A stretch of 64,000 nucleotides of DNA from Notoacmeibacter ruber (lineage in GTDB: Bacteria > Pseudomonadota > Alphaproteobacteria > Rhizobiales > Rhizobiaceae), in assembly GCF_003668555.1 (NCBI RefSeq), contig NZ_RCWN01000001.1, positions 2,765,501 to 2,829,500 on the forward strand, given 5' to 3'. This document shows, piece after piece, positions 1 to 8,891 of this stretch. Position 1 is the first letter of the stretch. The number at the start of each line of letters is the position of its first letter. A program made the translations under genes and the position numbers. The notes under the pieces are model-generated. The model did no database searches. It was not told where the DNA came from and saw nothing but the letters and a program-made list of their open reading frames with translations.

Positions 1-53
1 TCTCCAAGGCGCTCTCTTCGATCGAGATCACCCTCGACGCCAAACTCGTCTGA
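1..53 (+). CDS. 3' end of an unidentified gene (partial)
   Basis: An open frame enters from the left edge (codons begin at base 3) and stops at TGA 51-53; its last residues read SKALSSIEITLDAKLV. A strong intrinsic terminator follows 22 bases later, which supports this being the true end of a plus-strand gene. The fragment is too short to assign a family, and I do not recognise it. Confidence 0.45.
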   Translation, partial: SKALSSIEITLDAKLV

Positions 54-74
54 ATTTCGCTTTCAGATCGTAAC

Positions 75-102
75 AGCGCCGCTCCCCGAGCGGCGCTTTT
101 TT
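75..102 (+). terminator. Intrinsic terminator after the left-edge gene
   Basis: A perfect 10-bp GC-rich stem (75-84 with 88-97) has a CCC loop and is followed by a run of six T (97-102). It lies 22 bases after the stop of the partial gene, so transcription of that gene probably ends here, before the AEC transporter gene. Confidence 0.9.
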
Positions 103-228
103 ATCCTCTTCAGACGAAACGCTGAACACGGCCCCACGCTAGTCGCGGGCGCCTCGATTGCCCTTTTGCCAGCGATCGTGCAAACCGCATTGCTAAGGAA
201 TGGCACGCCGGGGGGACTGCCGGATACC

Positions 229-1212
229 ATGCTGGACATCATTTCCATTACCGGGCCGGTCTTCATCGTCATCGCGGTCGGATTTCTGGCGGTCAAATCA
301 AGCCTCATGTCGGCTGAAGAAATCCGCGGGGTCGGCCGGTTCGTTCTTCTCATCGCCCTGCCGGCGCTCATCTTCCATGCCGTGGCAAGCCGACCGATGA
401 GCGACGTCTTCGAGCCGAGTTACATGGCAGCCTATGCCGCAGGTTCGCTTCTTATGATCGCGGTTTCCTACCTGTTCAGCCGCGTAGTCACGGGTCTCGA
501 TCAGAGCCGTGCGGCGATCCGTTCCATGGGCATGACCTGCCCCAATAGCGGCTTTATTGGCTACCCGATCATGCTGATCCTGTTTCCGGAAATCGCGGCT
601 CAGATTCTCGCACTCAATTTCATCGTGGAGAACGTTCTGCTGGTTCCCCTTCTTCTGACGATGGCCGAGCAGGGTCGGAACAACGGAGAGAGCCGTTCGA
701 TAGGGCAAAGCTTGAAAGCGACGCTAACGAGACTGGCGCGTACGCCCCTGATGATCGCCATCGCGCTTTCGGTGCCTGTCTCGCTGGCCGGACTGCCAAT
801 GCCGGCCCTCGTCGAGCGCCCTTTGGGCATCCTGGCGGACGTGGCGGTCGGCGCGTCCCTCTTCTACGTCGGCTCAATGCTGGCCATTGTCGGGAAAAAG
901 GGCATGAGCGCGAAGGCCATACCGACGGCCATCGGCAAGCTGATCGTCCATCCGCTGATCCTGCTCGTTGCCTATGGTGCGATGGTCGCTCTGGGTCTGA
1001 CGAGTGCGGATGAGCCGATGCTCCTCGCCCTTCTTCTCACCGGCGCCCTTCCGGCCTTCACCGTCTTTCCCATACTCGCGAGCAATTACGACTACGGGGC
1101 AGAAGCCGGCTTTGCCCTTATCGTGATGACGGCCGCGTCGTTCTTTACGCTGACGCTTCTTCTGATACTGACGCAGGACGCTTCAGGATCAATGTGGGGC
1201 AATCTGTTCTAA
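229..1212 (+). CDS. AEC-family transporter (auxin efflux carrier-like)
   Basis: The 327-residue, very hydrophobic protein has about ten predicted membrane helices, the usual layout of the AEC/membrane transport protein family, and begins MLDIISITGPVFIV like many members. These are inner-membrane carriers for organic anions such as malate or malonate; the substrate cannot be read from sequence. The helix near residues 95-110 with the stretch CPNSGFIGYP corresponds to the conserved N-P-x-G-like break of the first repeat. The ATG at 229 was chosen over an in-frame ATG at 166 because a G-rich Shine-Dalgarno-like run lies about 12 bases upstream and family alignments start here. A second, distinct AEC gene lies at 14258-15211. 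Confidence 0.9.
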   Translation: MLDIISITGPVFIVIAVGFLAVKSSLMSAEEIRGVGRFVLLIALPALIFHAVASRPMSDVFEPSYMAAYAAGSLLMIAVSYLFSRVVTGLDQSRAAIRSMGMTCPNSGFIGYPIMLILFPEIAAQILALNFIVENVLLVPLLLTMAEQGRNNGESRSIGQSLKATLTRLARTPLMIAIALSVPVSLAGLPMPALVERPLGILADVAVGASLFYVGSMLAIVGKKGMSAKAIPTAIGKLIVHPLILLVAYGAMVALGLTSADEPMLLALLLTGALPAFTVFPILASNYDYGAEAGFALIVMTAASFFTLTLLLILTQDASGSMWGNLF

Positions 1213-1227
1213 AAAAAGTTGCAGGCT

Positions 1228-2334
1228 TTAATTCGTGGTGTCGAGCGGCACACGAGTGACAGTCCAGCCCGCATCGCGAAGCAACGCGACAACGCCTTCT
1301 CTCCCCGGCAGATGAAGCGCACCGATGGCGATGAACGCATTGCCGTCAGCGAGCAGCGGCTCCGCCGCGTCGGCCATCGTATGATTTCGTCCTGTCAGGA
1401 CGTTCTTCTCGAAAGCGGCAGCCGCCGCCTGTTGCTCCGCACTGAGAGGACCCTGAATGTTTTCGCCGATCGCCTCGAGCGCCGGCATGACCAGCCCCGT
1501 GTCCTCGTTGAGGTAGCGGATGGTGAGTGTCTCGACCATATCCGCCGCATAGTCGTCCATCTCCGCCGCATTGGCGAGACTGTCGAGATGACTTTCCATC
1601 GGCATGTCGGCGAGGGCTCGCATCTGGTCGACCATGGACTCCAGACCCTCGATATCCTTGCCATCCTCTTCGGCACGGTCGGCAAGTGTATTGTCCAGAA
1701 ATTCCAGACCAGCCGCTTTGCGCTTCAACTCGCAGGGCGGCGCCGCGAGCATGCCGACGATCAGCCAGGGCTTCAGCTTGGTGGCCGTCGACGGATCGAT
1801 ATCGCGCTTGGCAAGCGCGGCACGCAACGCCTTTGCCTGCTCTTCATCCAGTTCGTCGAACGCGCTTTTCCCGTCGGTATAGACGAAGAGGCTCGGGTGC
1901 CGGGCCATGGCCAAGCTTGCCGACAGCTTGCTGCGCGCGTCGGCGGTTTCCATCACGAAGACATCGGCCTCATCGAGCGCTGCTCCGACAGGTTTCGGCA
2001 GCGTCAGAGTGCGAGGATCGGTGGTGTGAATGGTGCCGAACAGATGAGACGGTGCCGCACCCTCTTTTTCGATCCGCCAGAAAAGGCCCTTATTATTGGG
2101 CGTCGCGGCAAAGGTCCGCTCAGCCTCGGCCGCCGCCTCGGGGTCCGTCTTCTGCAGTTCCGCATATAGATCACGCCCCTCGCATCGAGGCGGCTCCTCC
2201 GCTGCACGGGCCGCCTGAGGATCGAGCAATATCAGGCTGGCGAGAAAAGCCAGAAACAGCAAGCCATGCACGGCGCTCGCAAAAATGATGACAGGGCCCG
2301 ATATCCGGGAGAGGTAGGCGTGAATCATGGTCAT
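1228..2334 (-). CDS. TraB/GumN (PrgY-like) family protein
   Basis: The 368-residue protein starts with a hydrophobic segment and an A-R-A-A-like cleavage region, so it is probably exported or membrane anchored. After that comes the family signature HLFGTIHTTDPR (mature N-terminal part) and near the C-terminus NHTMAD ... AFIAIGALHLPG, the paired metal-site-like motifs of the TraB/GumN fold. Relatives in bacteria are mostly uncharacterised; the fold is proposed to be a metalloprotease-like hydrolase, but a reaction cannot be given. The ATG at 2334 has GAGAG about 9 bases upstream; an in-frame ATG at 2364 has no such site. It lies downstream of xerC in the same direction (69-base gap). Confidence 0.85.
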   Translation of the reverse strand: MTMIHAYLSRISGPVIIFASAVHGLLFLAFLASLILLDPQAARAAEEPPRCEGRDLYAELQKTDPEAAAEAERTFAATPNNKGLFWRIEKEGAAPSHLFGTIHTTDPRTLTLPKPVGAALDEADVFVMETADARSKLSASLAMARHPSLFVYTDGKSAFDELDEEQAKALRAALAKRDIDPSTATKLKPWLIVGMLAAPPCELKRKAAGLEFLDNTLADRAEEDGKDIEGLESMVDQMRALADMPMESHLDSLANAAEMDDYAADMVETLTIRYLNEDTGLVMPALEAIGENIQGPLSAEQQAAAAAFEKNVLTGRNHTMADAAEPLLADGNAFIAIGALHLPGREGVVALLRDAGWTVTRVPLDTTN

Positions 2335-2403
2335 GATGCACTCTCGCACCAACAGCCATGACAAATCGTAAACGGCCCGTGTCTTGAGACGGCACAGGCA
2401 CGC

Positions 2404-3366
2404 TTATTCAGCCGTCACGCGACCCCTCGGATGGGCGCTATCGTAAATCTGCATCAGGCGCGCCGTTTCCACCTCGGTATAGAGCTGTGTCGTGGAAAGG
2501 CTGGCATGTCCGAGCAATTCCTGAATGGTTCGAAGATCGCCACCGGCCGAGAGCAGATGCGTCGCAAAGGAATGGCGCAGCGCATGCGGCGTTGCACTTT
2601 CCGGCAGGCCAAGCGTTCGCCGGAGCTTCTGCATGTCCCGTTGCAGGACGCCCGGATTCAACGCCCCTCCCCGCGCTCCGCGAAAAAGGGGCGCGTCGGA
2701 TGAAAGATCATAGGGGCAGAGCTTGCGGTAGGCGGCAACAGCGTCGAAGGCCGCCGGCAGAAGCGGCACGATCCGCGTCTTGCCGCCCTTGCCCTTGATC
2801 CGAAGTGTCGTCTGTCGGCTATCGGTCAGCGCGTCGCCGGAAAGGCCGAGCGCCTCGGAGATGCGGAGACCACAGCCATAGAGCAATGTAAGCACGGCCG
2901 CATTTCGTGCAGCAATCCATGCATCCTCCTCGATCTGTTCGTCCAGCGAAACGATCTGCTGGGCTTCGTCGATGGAGAGCGGTTTCGGCAGGCTGCGTTT
3001 CTTTCTCGGCGTCTTCGCCGCTGTAGCGGCAGCGGAAGAGGCGTGGCCGTGCCGCTCCAGAAACTTCAGCAGGGACCGTATACCTGAAAGATTGCGACCG
3101 AGGGAGCGCGCCCCGGTTCCGTTCTTTCTTCGATTGGCCAGAAAAGCACGAAAATCGGTCGGCTTGAGTGCTTTCAGCAGTGTAAAGCTGGAAGGCTCCC
3201 CATGATAGGCGGTTAAAAAGGCCAGAAACTGCCGGGTATCGCGCTCATAGGCATTGATGGTGAGTTCTGCCACGCGGCGCTCTTCCGCTAGGCTCTTCAA
3301 CCATTCGGATCGCGCGGCCAGAAGCTCTGGCGTCGCAAAGGTCAGGATCGAATCATCTTCGCTCAT
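2404..3366 (-). CDS. xerC: Tyrosine recombinase XerC
   Basis: The protein acts at the chromosomal dif site with XerD to resolve chromosome dimers. Its 320 residues comprise an N-terminal SAM-like core-binding domain (about 15-110) and a catalytic domain (125-320). All catalytic residues are visible: R168 in GLRIS, K193/K196 in KGKGGK, H261 and R264 in HALRHSF, H287 in LGHAS and the nucleophile Y296 in TTQLYTEV. The tail QIYDSAHPR is typical of XerC rather than XerD or phage integrases. No att-like repeats or mobile genes flank it, so this is the housekeeping enzyme. Residues 110-125 form an Ala/Lys-rich linker slightly longer than in Escherichia coli. Confidence 0.93.
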   Translation of the reverse strand: MSEDDSILTFATPELLAARSEWLKSLAEERRVAELTINAYERDTRQFLAFLTAYHGEPSSFTLLKALKPTDFRAFLANRRKNGTGARSLGRNLSGIRSLLKFLERHGHASSAAATAAKTPRKKRSLPKPLSIDEAQQIVSLDEQIEEDAWIAARNAAVLTLLYGCGLRISEALGLSGDALTDSRQTTLRIKGKGGKTRIVPLLPAAFDAVAAYRKLCPYDLSSDAPLFRGARGGALNPGVLQRDMQKLRRTLGLPESATPHALRHSFATHLLSAGGDLRTIQELLGHASLSTTQLYTEVETARLMQIYDSAHPRGRVTAE

Positions 3367-3452
3367 CGTTCTATTGTAGCGCCGGAAGGTTGACGGAATG
3401 AAAGCGGCTATGCTTCTCGCTTATGATCGGATGGCAAGAGGATCGCGCGTCA

Positions 3453-3989
3453 GTGGCTCATGAAGAAGAACATGTGATCGTGGCGCGGGTCGGCGCGGCA
3501 CACGGCATACGAGGCGAAGTTCGGATCAAGAGCTTCACAGAGGAACCGGCTGGCTTTTCGAGCTATGGCCCGCTCTTTGCGCAAGACGGCCGGACATTCA
3601 TGATCGAAAGTGTCAGGCCTCAGAAAGAGATGATGATCGCCCGCCTGAAAGGCATAACGAGCCGGGAGCAGGCCGAGGCCCTGAACGGTCTGGAGCTCTC
3701 GGTGCCCCGAAGCGCGCTTGGTGAGACCGACGACGCCGATGAATTCTTCCTGGCCGATCTTGTCGGTTTGACGGTTACCGATTCTGAAGATCGCGCGCTC
3801 GGTACGGTCGTCGCCGTCCATGATTTCGGTGCCGGTGACATTCTCGAAATCCGTTTCGACGATCGCGGGATCGAGATGGTCGCCTTTACACGGGAGACCG
3901 TGCCGACCGTGGATCTGGAGAAAGGCCGATTGACCTTTATAGCGCCGATGGAAGTCTCCGAACGCAATGCCGAAACGGACGGGCGCTGA
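3453..3989 (+). CDS. rimM: Ribosome maturation factor RimM
   Basis: RimM binds S19 in the 30S head and helps 16S rRNA processing. The protein has the N-terminal RimM barrel ([20 protein letters not shown], then [17 protein letters not shown]) and the C-terminal PRC-barrel part ([12 protein letters not shown] ... GAGDILEI). I chose the GTG at 3453 because AAGAGGA lies about 10 bases upstream; an in-frame ATG at 3423 lacks a ribosome site. Its stop overlaps the trmD start (TGATG, base 3989), the standard coupling. The usual upstream partner rpsP is absent here: the neighbour is the divergent xerC. Confidence 0.93.
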   Translation: MAHEEEHVIVARVGAAHGIRGEVRIKSFTEEPAGFSSYGPLFAQDGRTFMIESVRPQKEMMIARLKGITSREQAEALNGLELSVPRSALGETDDADEFFLADLVGLTVTDSEDRALGTVVAVHDFGAGDILEIRFDDRGIEMVAFTRETVPTVDLEKGRLTFIAPMEVSERNAETDGR

Positions 3990-4690
3990 TGAGCTTCGCC
4001 GCGACGATCGTCACGCTCTATCCAGAGATGTTTCCTGGTCATCTCGGTCACTCCCTTGCCGGCAGGGGACTGGCAGAGGGCGCATGGTCTCTCCAAACCG
4101 TCCATTTGCGGCAATTCGGCCACGGCAAGCATCGAGCGGTCGACGATACGCCGGCCGGTGGCGGTGCCGGCATGGTGCTGCGGCCCGACTGCCTTGCCGC
4201 CGCGATAGACAGCGCGGACCTGCACAACGAGATGCCGCGGCTCCTGATGAGCCCCCGCGGCAAACCGTTGACGCAGGGCTTTGTGCGTGAACTCGCTGCG
4301 GGGCCCGGTGCCCTCATCGTGTGTGGACGCTTTGAAGGCGTTGATGAACGTGTCATCGAAGCGCGCAATCTCATCGAGGTGTCTGTCGGCGACTACATCC
4401 TCTCCGGCGGTGAAGCTGCGGCTCTCACCCTGCTTGATGCCGTTATCCGCCTCCTGCCGGGCGTGATGGGCAATGAGGAGAGCGGCACCGAGGAAAGTTT
4501 CGAGACGGGCCTTCTGGAACATCCGCACTATACCAAACCTTCGGAGTGGGAAGGTTTGGCAGTGCCGGATATTCTGAAGAGCGGCAACCACGCGGCGATC
4601 GACGCCTGGCGACGCCGGGAAGCCGAAAAGCTGACGGCAGACCGCCGGCCGGACCTTCTGCCAGGAACCGATTTGGACCACACCGAATGA
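3989..4690 (+). CDS. trmD: tRNA (guanine-37-N1)-methyltransferase TrmD
   Basis: TrmD uses S-adenosylmethionine to make m1G37 in tRNAs with G36-G37, which prevents +1 frameshifting. The 233-residue protein shows the SPOUT trefoil-knot signatures: [11 protein letters not shown] (about 57-67), [11 protein letters not shown] (about 112-122) and [10 protein letters not shown] (about 132-141), which bind SAM. The C-terminal helical domain contains the typical [17 protein letters not shown] and [12 protein letters not shown] segments. It starts inside the rimM stop and its own stop overlaps the next gene by ATGA, so the three genes form one translationally coupled unit. Confidence 0.97.
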   Translation: MSFAATIVTLYPEMFPGHLGHSLAGRGLAEGAWSLQTVHLRQFGHGKHRAVDDTPAGGGAGMVLRPDCLAAAIDSADLHNEMPRLLMSPRGKPLTQGFVRELAAGPGALIVCGRFEGVDERVIEARNLIEVSVGDYILSGGEAAALTLLDAVIRLLPGVMGNEESGTEESFETGLLEHPHYTKPSEWEGLAVPDILKSGNHAAIDAWRRREAEKLTADRRPDLLPGTDLDHTE

Positions 4691-5055
4691 TGGAGCGTCA
4701 CCGGATGGGAACCACATGGCTGCTGCGCGCCGAGGGTCTTGCGCTCTTCATCGCTGCGACACTCTTCTATTTTCACCTGCCCGCGCCGGCCTCCTGGTGG
4801 ATTTTTCTTATCTTCTTTCTGGCGCCGGACCTTTCCATGCTGGGGTATCTCGCCGGTCCGAAGGCAGGCGCCGCCGCCTATAATGCTGTCCACACCACCA
4901 TCGGCCCGATCCTGCTGGCCATGGCGGCCTGGGCCACCGGCTTGCCCTTCGCATTGGACGCCGCTGCCATCTGGTTGGCTCATATCGGGATTGATCGCGC
5001 CCTCGGCTACGGTCTGAAGCACCGAACCGGGTTCAAGCACACCCATCTCGAATGA
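4687..5055 (+). CDS. DUF4260 family small membrane protein
   Basis: This 122-residue protein overlaps the trmD stop by ATGA and so is probably translated by coupling. It has about four hydrophobic helices and matches what I know of DUF4260: an [10 protein letters not shown] start, then [18 protein letters not shown], and a C-terminal [27 protein letters not shown] block. Function is unknown; the family is often found as a stand-alone inner-membrane protein. Two ATGs in a row (4687, 4690) are possible starts. Its insertion between trmD and rplS breaks the usual rimM-trmD-rplS order. Confidence 0.85.
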   Translation: MMERHRMGTTWLLRAEGLALFIAATLFYFHLPAPASWWIFLIFFLAPDLSMLGYLAGPKAGAAAYNAVHTTIGPILLAMAAWATGLPFALDAAAIWLAHIGIDRALGYGLKHRTGFKHTHLE

Positions 5056-5282
5056 CTGTCGGGGGCGCCGGACATACGGTTCCGCTTGATACCCGAGGCA
5101 GTTTGCTGTAAGGGCTGCCGCAAAATCCGGCGCTATGACCGGACGAAACATCCACGGATTCCGTGAATTCGACCATGCGGCGAGCTTTTCGCCCGCCGCA
5201 CCGCTTCGACAATGCAGGCCGGGATATACCGGCTGCCGGCGGGTGTCGCTCTGGCGGTCCGAGAAGAACAAGGAACGAAGAA

Positions 5283-5747
5283 ATGGATATTATTCGTCAG
5301 ATCGAGGCGGAAGAATGCGCCCGCATCGAAGAACAGCGTAAATTCCCGACCTTTTCGCCGGGCGACACGCTCCGCGTTCAGGTCCGCGTGACCGAAGGTA
5401 AGCGCACCCGTCTGCAGGCCTTCGAAGGCGTCTGCATCGCGCGCTCCGGCGGCGGCATCAACGAGAACTTCACCGTTCGCAAAATCTCCTATGGTGAGGG
5501 TGTCGAACGTGTTTTCCCGATGTATTCCCCGATGGTGGAAGAGGTCGAGGTCGTCCGCCGCGGTAAGGTCCGTCGCGCCAAGCTTTATTACATGCGTGAG
5601 CGTCGCGGTAAGTCCGCCCGCATCACCGAGGCGACCAATGCGCGCGCCCGCCGCCTGAACGAGGAAGCACGCGCCGTGGCTGCGGAAGCCCGGGCCGCGA
5701 AGGCCGCCGAGAAGCAGGCTGCGTCTGCTGACAACGCCGAAGGCTGA
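5283..5747 (+). CDS. rplS: 50S ribosomal protein L19
   Basis: L19 sits at the 30S-50S interface. The core (residues 1-115) has [35 protein letters not shown], and [15 protein letters not shown], all typical. A further 39 residues, rich in Ala, Arg and Glu and probably helical, extend the C-terminus; such tails are common in Hyphomicrobiales L19. The start ATG at 5283 follows AAGGAACGAAG. It is about 227 bases after the DUF4260 gene, so it may have its own promoter. A strong terminator follows. Confidence 0.97.
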   Translation: MDIIRQIEAEECARIEEQRKFPTFSPGDTLRVQVRVTEGKRTRLQAFEGVCIARSGGGINENFTVRKISYGEGVERVFPMYSPMVEEVEVVRRGKVRRAKLYYMRERRGKSARITEATNARARRLNEEARAVAAEARAAKAAEKQAASADNAEG

Positions 5748-5780
5748 AATCGTCCGCTCACGGAGCGCGATGTGAATAGA

Positions 5781-5811
5781 AGAGCCGCGGCGATTTCGCC
5801 GCGGCTCTTTT
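5781..5811 (+). terminator. Intrinsic terminator after rplS
   Basis: A 13-bp inverted repeat (5781-5793 with 5796-5808), nearly all GC in its lower part, is followed by TTTT (5808-5811). It lies 33 bases after the rplS stop and separates the ribosomal operon from leuC. Confidence 0.9.
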
Positions 5812-5881
5812 CGTCCGTCCATCGAGATGGCGCCGTCTCGCAATGCGAGAGAAGCTCTCCCTCATCGCAGCAAAGGCGGGA

Positions 5882-5910
5882 TTGAAGCCGACACGGCAGG
5901 TTGATAGAAA
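5882..5910 (+). promoter_or_regulatory. Possible leuC promoter in the 340-base gap before leuC
   Basis: TTGAAG (5882-5887) and TAGAAA (5905-5910) are separated by 17 bases, a fair match to the alphaproteobacterial housekeeping pattern. It would give a leader of about 170 bases. Elsewhere in the gap 5748-6087 I see only the rplS terminator; no leucine-rich leader peptide or tRNA is visible. Confidence 0.35.
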
Positions 5911-6087
5911 GCGGGATGATCAAACGCGCGAAAATTGTGGCCACGGGCTTCATTCTGCAGGACAGGAAGCGCCTGCCGGGCCGGTTCGATGCCCATCGCG
6001 CCGGCAGTGCGCTCGCCCGGCTAGGCTGATACTCGCACGCCACCACATCGATTGCCGTTACAGATTCCCGCGAAAGGGATACCCACC

Positions 6088-7500
6088 ATGACTGAGAAAC
6101 CCCGCACGCTTTACGACAAGATCTTCGACGACCACGTTGTCGATCGTCAGGAGGACGGCACCGTCCTGCTCTGGATCGACCGTCATCTCGTCCACGAAGT
6201 CACGAGCCCGCAGGCTTTCGAAGGCCTACGCATGGCCTCACGCCCGGTGCGCCATCCGGAGCGCACGCTCGCCGTGGTCGATCACAACGTGCCGACATCG
6301 CCCGACCGCCATCTTGGCATCAAGAATGAAGAGAGCCGCATCCAGGTCGAGGCGCTTGCCAAAAACGCCGCCGATTTCGGCATCGATTATTACAATGAAG
6401 CCGACATGCGGCAGGGCATCGTCCATATTGTCGGACCCGAGCAGGGCTTCACCCTGCCCGGCATGACGATCGTTTGCGGCGACAGCCATACATCGACACA
6501 TGGCGCCTTCGGCGCGCTAGCGCACGGCATCGGCACGTCCGAAGTCGAACATGTCTTGGCGACCCAGACGCTGATCCAGCGCAAGGCCAAGAACATGCTG
6601 GTCAAGGTCGATGGACAGCTTCCCGAAGGCGTGACCGCCAAGGACATTATCCTTGCGATCATCGGCGAGATCGGCACCGCAGGCGGCACCGGTCATGTCA
6701 TCGAATATGCGGGCGAAGCCATTCGTTCGCTCTCGATGGAAGGACGGATGACCATCTGCAACATGTCGATCGAAGGCGGCGCCCGCGCCGGCCTGATCGC
6801 CCCCGACGAAAAAACCTTCGAGTACATTAAGGGCCGCCCGCGTGCGCCGCAGGGTGAGCATCTTGAACAGGCGATCGAATACTGGAAGACACTGAAGAGC
6901 GATGAAGGTGCGCATTTCGACCATGTGGTCGAGCTCGATGCGGCCAATCTGCCCCCGATCGTCTCCTGGGGCTCTTCGCCCGAAGATGTCGTCTCGGTCA
7001 CCGGCTCCGTACCGGATCCATCCGAAATCGCCGACGCCGGCAAACGCGCGAGCAAGGAACGAGCGCTGGCCTATATGGGCCTCACCCCGGGTACGAAGAT
7101 CACCGATATCAAACTCGACCGCGTGTTCCTCGGCTCCTGCACCAATGGCCGCATCGAGGATCTGCGTGCGGCAGCCGCCATCGTAAAGGACAAGCACGTG
7201 GCCGATCATGTCGATGCCATGGTCGTGCCGGGCTCGGGACTGGTGAAACAGCAGGCGGAAGAGGAAGGCCTCGACCAGATCTTCAAGGCCGCCGGCTTCG
7301 ACTGGCGCGAGCCGGGCTGTTCGATGTGCCTAGCCATGAACGATGACCGGCTGAAGCCCGAAGAGCGCTGTGCTTCTACCTCGAATCGCAATTTCGAGGG
7401 TCGGCAGGGCTACAAGGGCCGGACGCACCTCGTGTCGCCGGCCATGGCCGCTGCTGCCGCAATCGCCGGCCACTTCGTCGACGTTCGCGACTGGAAATAA
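6088..7500 (+). CDS. leuC: 3-isopropylmalate dehydratase large subunit
   Basis: LeuC with LeuD isomerises 2- to 3-isopropylmalate in leucine biosynthesis. The 470-residue protein has the normal length and the three [4Fe-4S] ligands: C351 in GSCTNGR, and C411 and C414 in GCSMCLAMN. The substrate-binding [13 protein letters not shown] block is present near residue 130. The ATG at 6088 follows GAAAGGGA and gives the usual [12 protein letters not shown] start; upstream in-frame ATG 6052 would add a non-homologous tail. No leuD or leuB lies in the window, so the leu genes are dispersed, as is common in rhizobia. Confidence 0.97.
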   Translation: MTEKPRTLYDKIFDDHVVDRQEDGTVLLWIDRHLVHEVTSPQAFEGLRMASRPVRHPERTLAVVDHNVPTSPDRHLGIKNEESRIQVEALAKNAADFGIDYYNEADMRQGIVHIVGPEQGFTLPGMTIVCGDSHTSTHGAFGALAHGIGTSEVEHVLATQTLIQRKAKNMLVKVDGQLPEGVTAKDIILAIIGEIGTAGGTGHVIEYAGEAIRSLSMEGRMTICNMSIEGGARAGLIAPDEKTFEYIKGRPRAPQGEHLEQAIEYWKTLKSDEGAHFDHVVELDAANLPPIVSWGSSPEDVVSVTGSVPDPSEIADAGKRASKERALAYMGLTPGTKITDIKLDRVFLGSCTNGRIEDLRAAAAIVKDKHVADHVDAMVVPGSGLVKQQAEEEGLDQIFKAAGFDWREPGCSMCLAMNDDRLKPEERCASTSNRNFEGRQGYKGRTHLVSPAMAAAAAIAGHFVDVRDWK

Positions 7501-7538
7501 GAACTGGGCTGCCGAAAACAGAACGGCAGGGCCGCACG

Positions 7539-7967
7539 ATGACAATCAGCCTGCGGCCCCACCACCTCCTCTGCATGCTCACCTATATAGGCCGGGGCTA
7601 CAGCCCCGCCTTCGTCGCCAGTTACGACTCGGTCATTGCACGGCTTAGCGCGGGTGAAGCCGTGCTCATTGTCGACGGTCCCGACGCTATATGCGCGCCC
7701 CTGTTAGAGAATGGCGAACCGCATTGCTTCCGGCAGAGCGTGATCGATCGCGACCGTCGCGCGGCAAAAGACCTATCGCCCCTGCTCGGCGTGGAGATCA
7801 CCGCCGGAACGACAATTGCTCTGGACCACCAAACTCTCGGTGAGATGCGCGCGGCCTTTGCTGCGGGCACGATCCGTAGTGCATGTGCCGGCTGCCAATG
7901 GGCCGACCTTTGCGATGCCGTCTCAGGGAATGGGTTTACCGGAAGCGGTCTGCTTCACTTGAAGTGA
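7539..7967 (+). CDS. DUF1284 family cysteine-rich protein
   Basis: The 142-residue protein matches DUF1284: it begins RPHHLLCMLTYIGRGYSPAF, continues with DGPDAICAPL and HCFRQSVIDRDRRA, and ends with CAGCQWADLCD. The histidine/cysteine arrangement (HHLLC, C near 52, HC near 64, CxxC...C near 115-124) suggests an iron-sulfur or metal site, but no reaction is established. It is 38 bases after leuC, so it could be co-transcribed with it. The bidirectional hairpin after it ends the unit. Confidence 0.88.
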   Translation: MTISLRPHHLLCMLTYIGRGYSPAFVASYDSVIARLSAGEAVLIVDGPDAICAPLLENGEPHCFRQSVIDRDRRAAKDLSPLLGVEITAGTTIALDHQTLGEMRAAFAAGTIRSACAGCQWADLCDAVSGNGFTGSGLLHLK

Positions 7968-7971
7968 CAAA

Positions 7972-7999
7972 AAACGCGGCCCCGAATGGGACCGCGTTT
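7972..7999. terminator. Terminator between DUF1284 gene and beta-barrel protein gene
   Basis: AAACGCGG-CCC pairs with GGG-CCGCGTTT around a GAAT-like loop with one mismatch. Read on the minus strand it ends in GTTTTTT, so it is a good terminator for the outer-membrane protein gene; on the plus strand the T-run is weak. The two genes converge on it. Confidence 0.75.
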
Positions 8000-8022
8000 C
8001 GATTTCGATGATTTGGTCGTGA

Positions 8023-8844
8023 TCAGAAGCGGATACGAAGACCGGTCTGAAAAGTCACGGCTTCGGTCTCGATGGTCGTGGGGACTTCCGCGCCGTCGGC
8101 CGCGACCGTCGTGAACTCACCATCCTGAGCAAAGATGTAGTTCGCCTCGCTGACCAGTGAAATATGGTCTGTCAGCTGCGTCACAACGCCAAGACCGACT
8201 TTACCGGCCAGAACCGTGTCGCTGTCGTCGATTGTCGCACCGTCGTTCTGGGCGGCGGCATCATCTTCCTGCTGCTCAACATCGACGTCGAGATGGATGA
8301 GGCCGATACCGGCTGTACCGAAAACGGAGATCTGGCGAGCAAACCCGATATTGTGGGCAACCGGCACTTCGACTGCGCCTTTGATAAAGCCCTGATAGAG
8401 GGTCGCACCACCATCGAGATCGGCATCGCCGAGCACTGCGGGGGTCGGCGCTCCGCCTGGCCCCAGGATCGGGGCATCTTCGTCGAGGTCGAGGAAGTCA
8501 TTTTCAAGACGCCCGATACCCGCTTCCACACCGACACGGAAGATATCGGTCACGAAGTAACCGGCTTCAAAGATAGCGCCGTAAAGAAGGTCGCTCTCGA
8601 TAACGCCCTCTGCACCGGTGATCGTGCCACCCGGAATGAGAACACTATCGGCATCGTCCGTCTCGACATCCAGATCGGCAAGAGCCGGACCATAGCCGAA
8701 GCGGGCCTCGATGTAGAACGGGCCCGGCTGATAGACAGGCGCTTCGGTCACGACCGGCGCAGGATCGGCATAGACCGCATCAGCGGCGTTCGCAGCAACC
8801 GTGCCAAGTGCCAGAACGCTGGTGAGTGTAATCAAGAATTTCAT
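8023..8844 (-). CDS. Outer-membrane beta-barrel protein (OmpA-like/Omp25-type barrel)
   Basis: The 273-residue protein has a clear signal peptide (MKFLITLTSVLALGTVAANA, cleavage near residue 20), alternating amphipathic strands and a final FQTGLRIRF ending in phenylalanine, the classic recognition signal for the BAM machinery. The body resembles the small barrel family that includes Brucella Omp25/31 and rhizobial RopB. Acidic loops (for example around residues 125 and 200, DDAAAQNDG) are probably surface exposed. The ATG at 8844 follows GGGGGAGA; a TTG directly before it is less likely. The leader contains two palindromic elements, listed separately. Confidence 0.85.
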   Translation of the reverse strand: MKFLITLTSVLALGTVAANAADAVYADPAPVVTEAPVYQPGPFYIEARFGYGPALADLDVETDDADSVLIPGGTITGAEGVIESDLLYGAIFEAGYFVTDIFRVGVEAGIGRLENDFLDLDEDAPILGPGGAPTPAVLGDADLDGGATLYQGFIKGAVEVPVAHNIGFARQISVFGTAGIGLIHLDVDVEQQEDDAAAQNDGATIDDSDTVLAGKVGLGVVTQLTDHISLVSEANYIFAQDGEFTTVAADGAEVPTTIETEAVTFQTGLRIRF

Positions 8845-8863
8845 CAAACTATTCTCCCCCGAA

Positions 8864-8891
8864 CCGCATATGCGGCGTTGACGTTTACGTA
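8864..8891. promoter_or_regulatory. Palindrome plus ACGT-N2-ACGT element in the barrel-protein leader
   Basis: CCGCATATGCGG (8864-8875) is a perfect 12-bp palindrome 20 bases upstream of the start codon. Next to it lies TTGACGTTTACGTA (8878-8891), whose first 14 bases also occur in the mdh promoter (26479-26492, minus strand). Both look like protein-binding sites rather than terminators, because no T-run follows. A further inverted repeat, TCTTCA-N4-TGAAGA, is at 8911-8926. Confidence 0.4.

Noticed and set aside
2404..3366. XerC as the integrase of a mobile element
   Set aside because: Sequence features are those of the housekeeping XerC, and there are no flanking repeats, tRNA gene or cargo genes.
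5163..5282. Longer N-terminus for L19 from an ATG at 5163
   Set aside because: The extra residues are unlike any L19, and ATG 5283 has a good ribosome site and the normal start MDIIRQIE.
5812..6087. Leucine attenuator peptide before leuC
   Set aside because: No short frame with leucine codon runs and no alternating terminator/antiterminator stems are visible in the gap.
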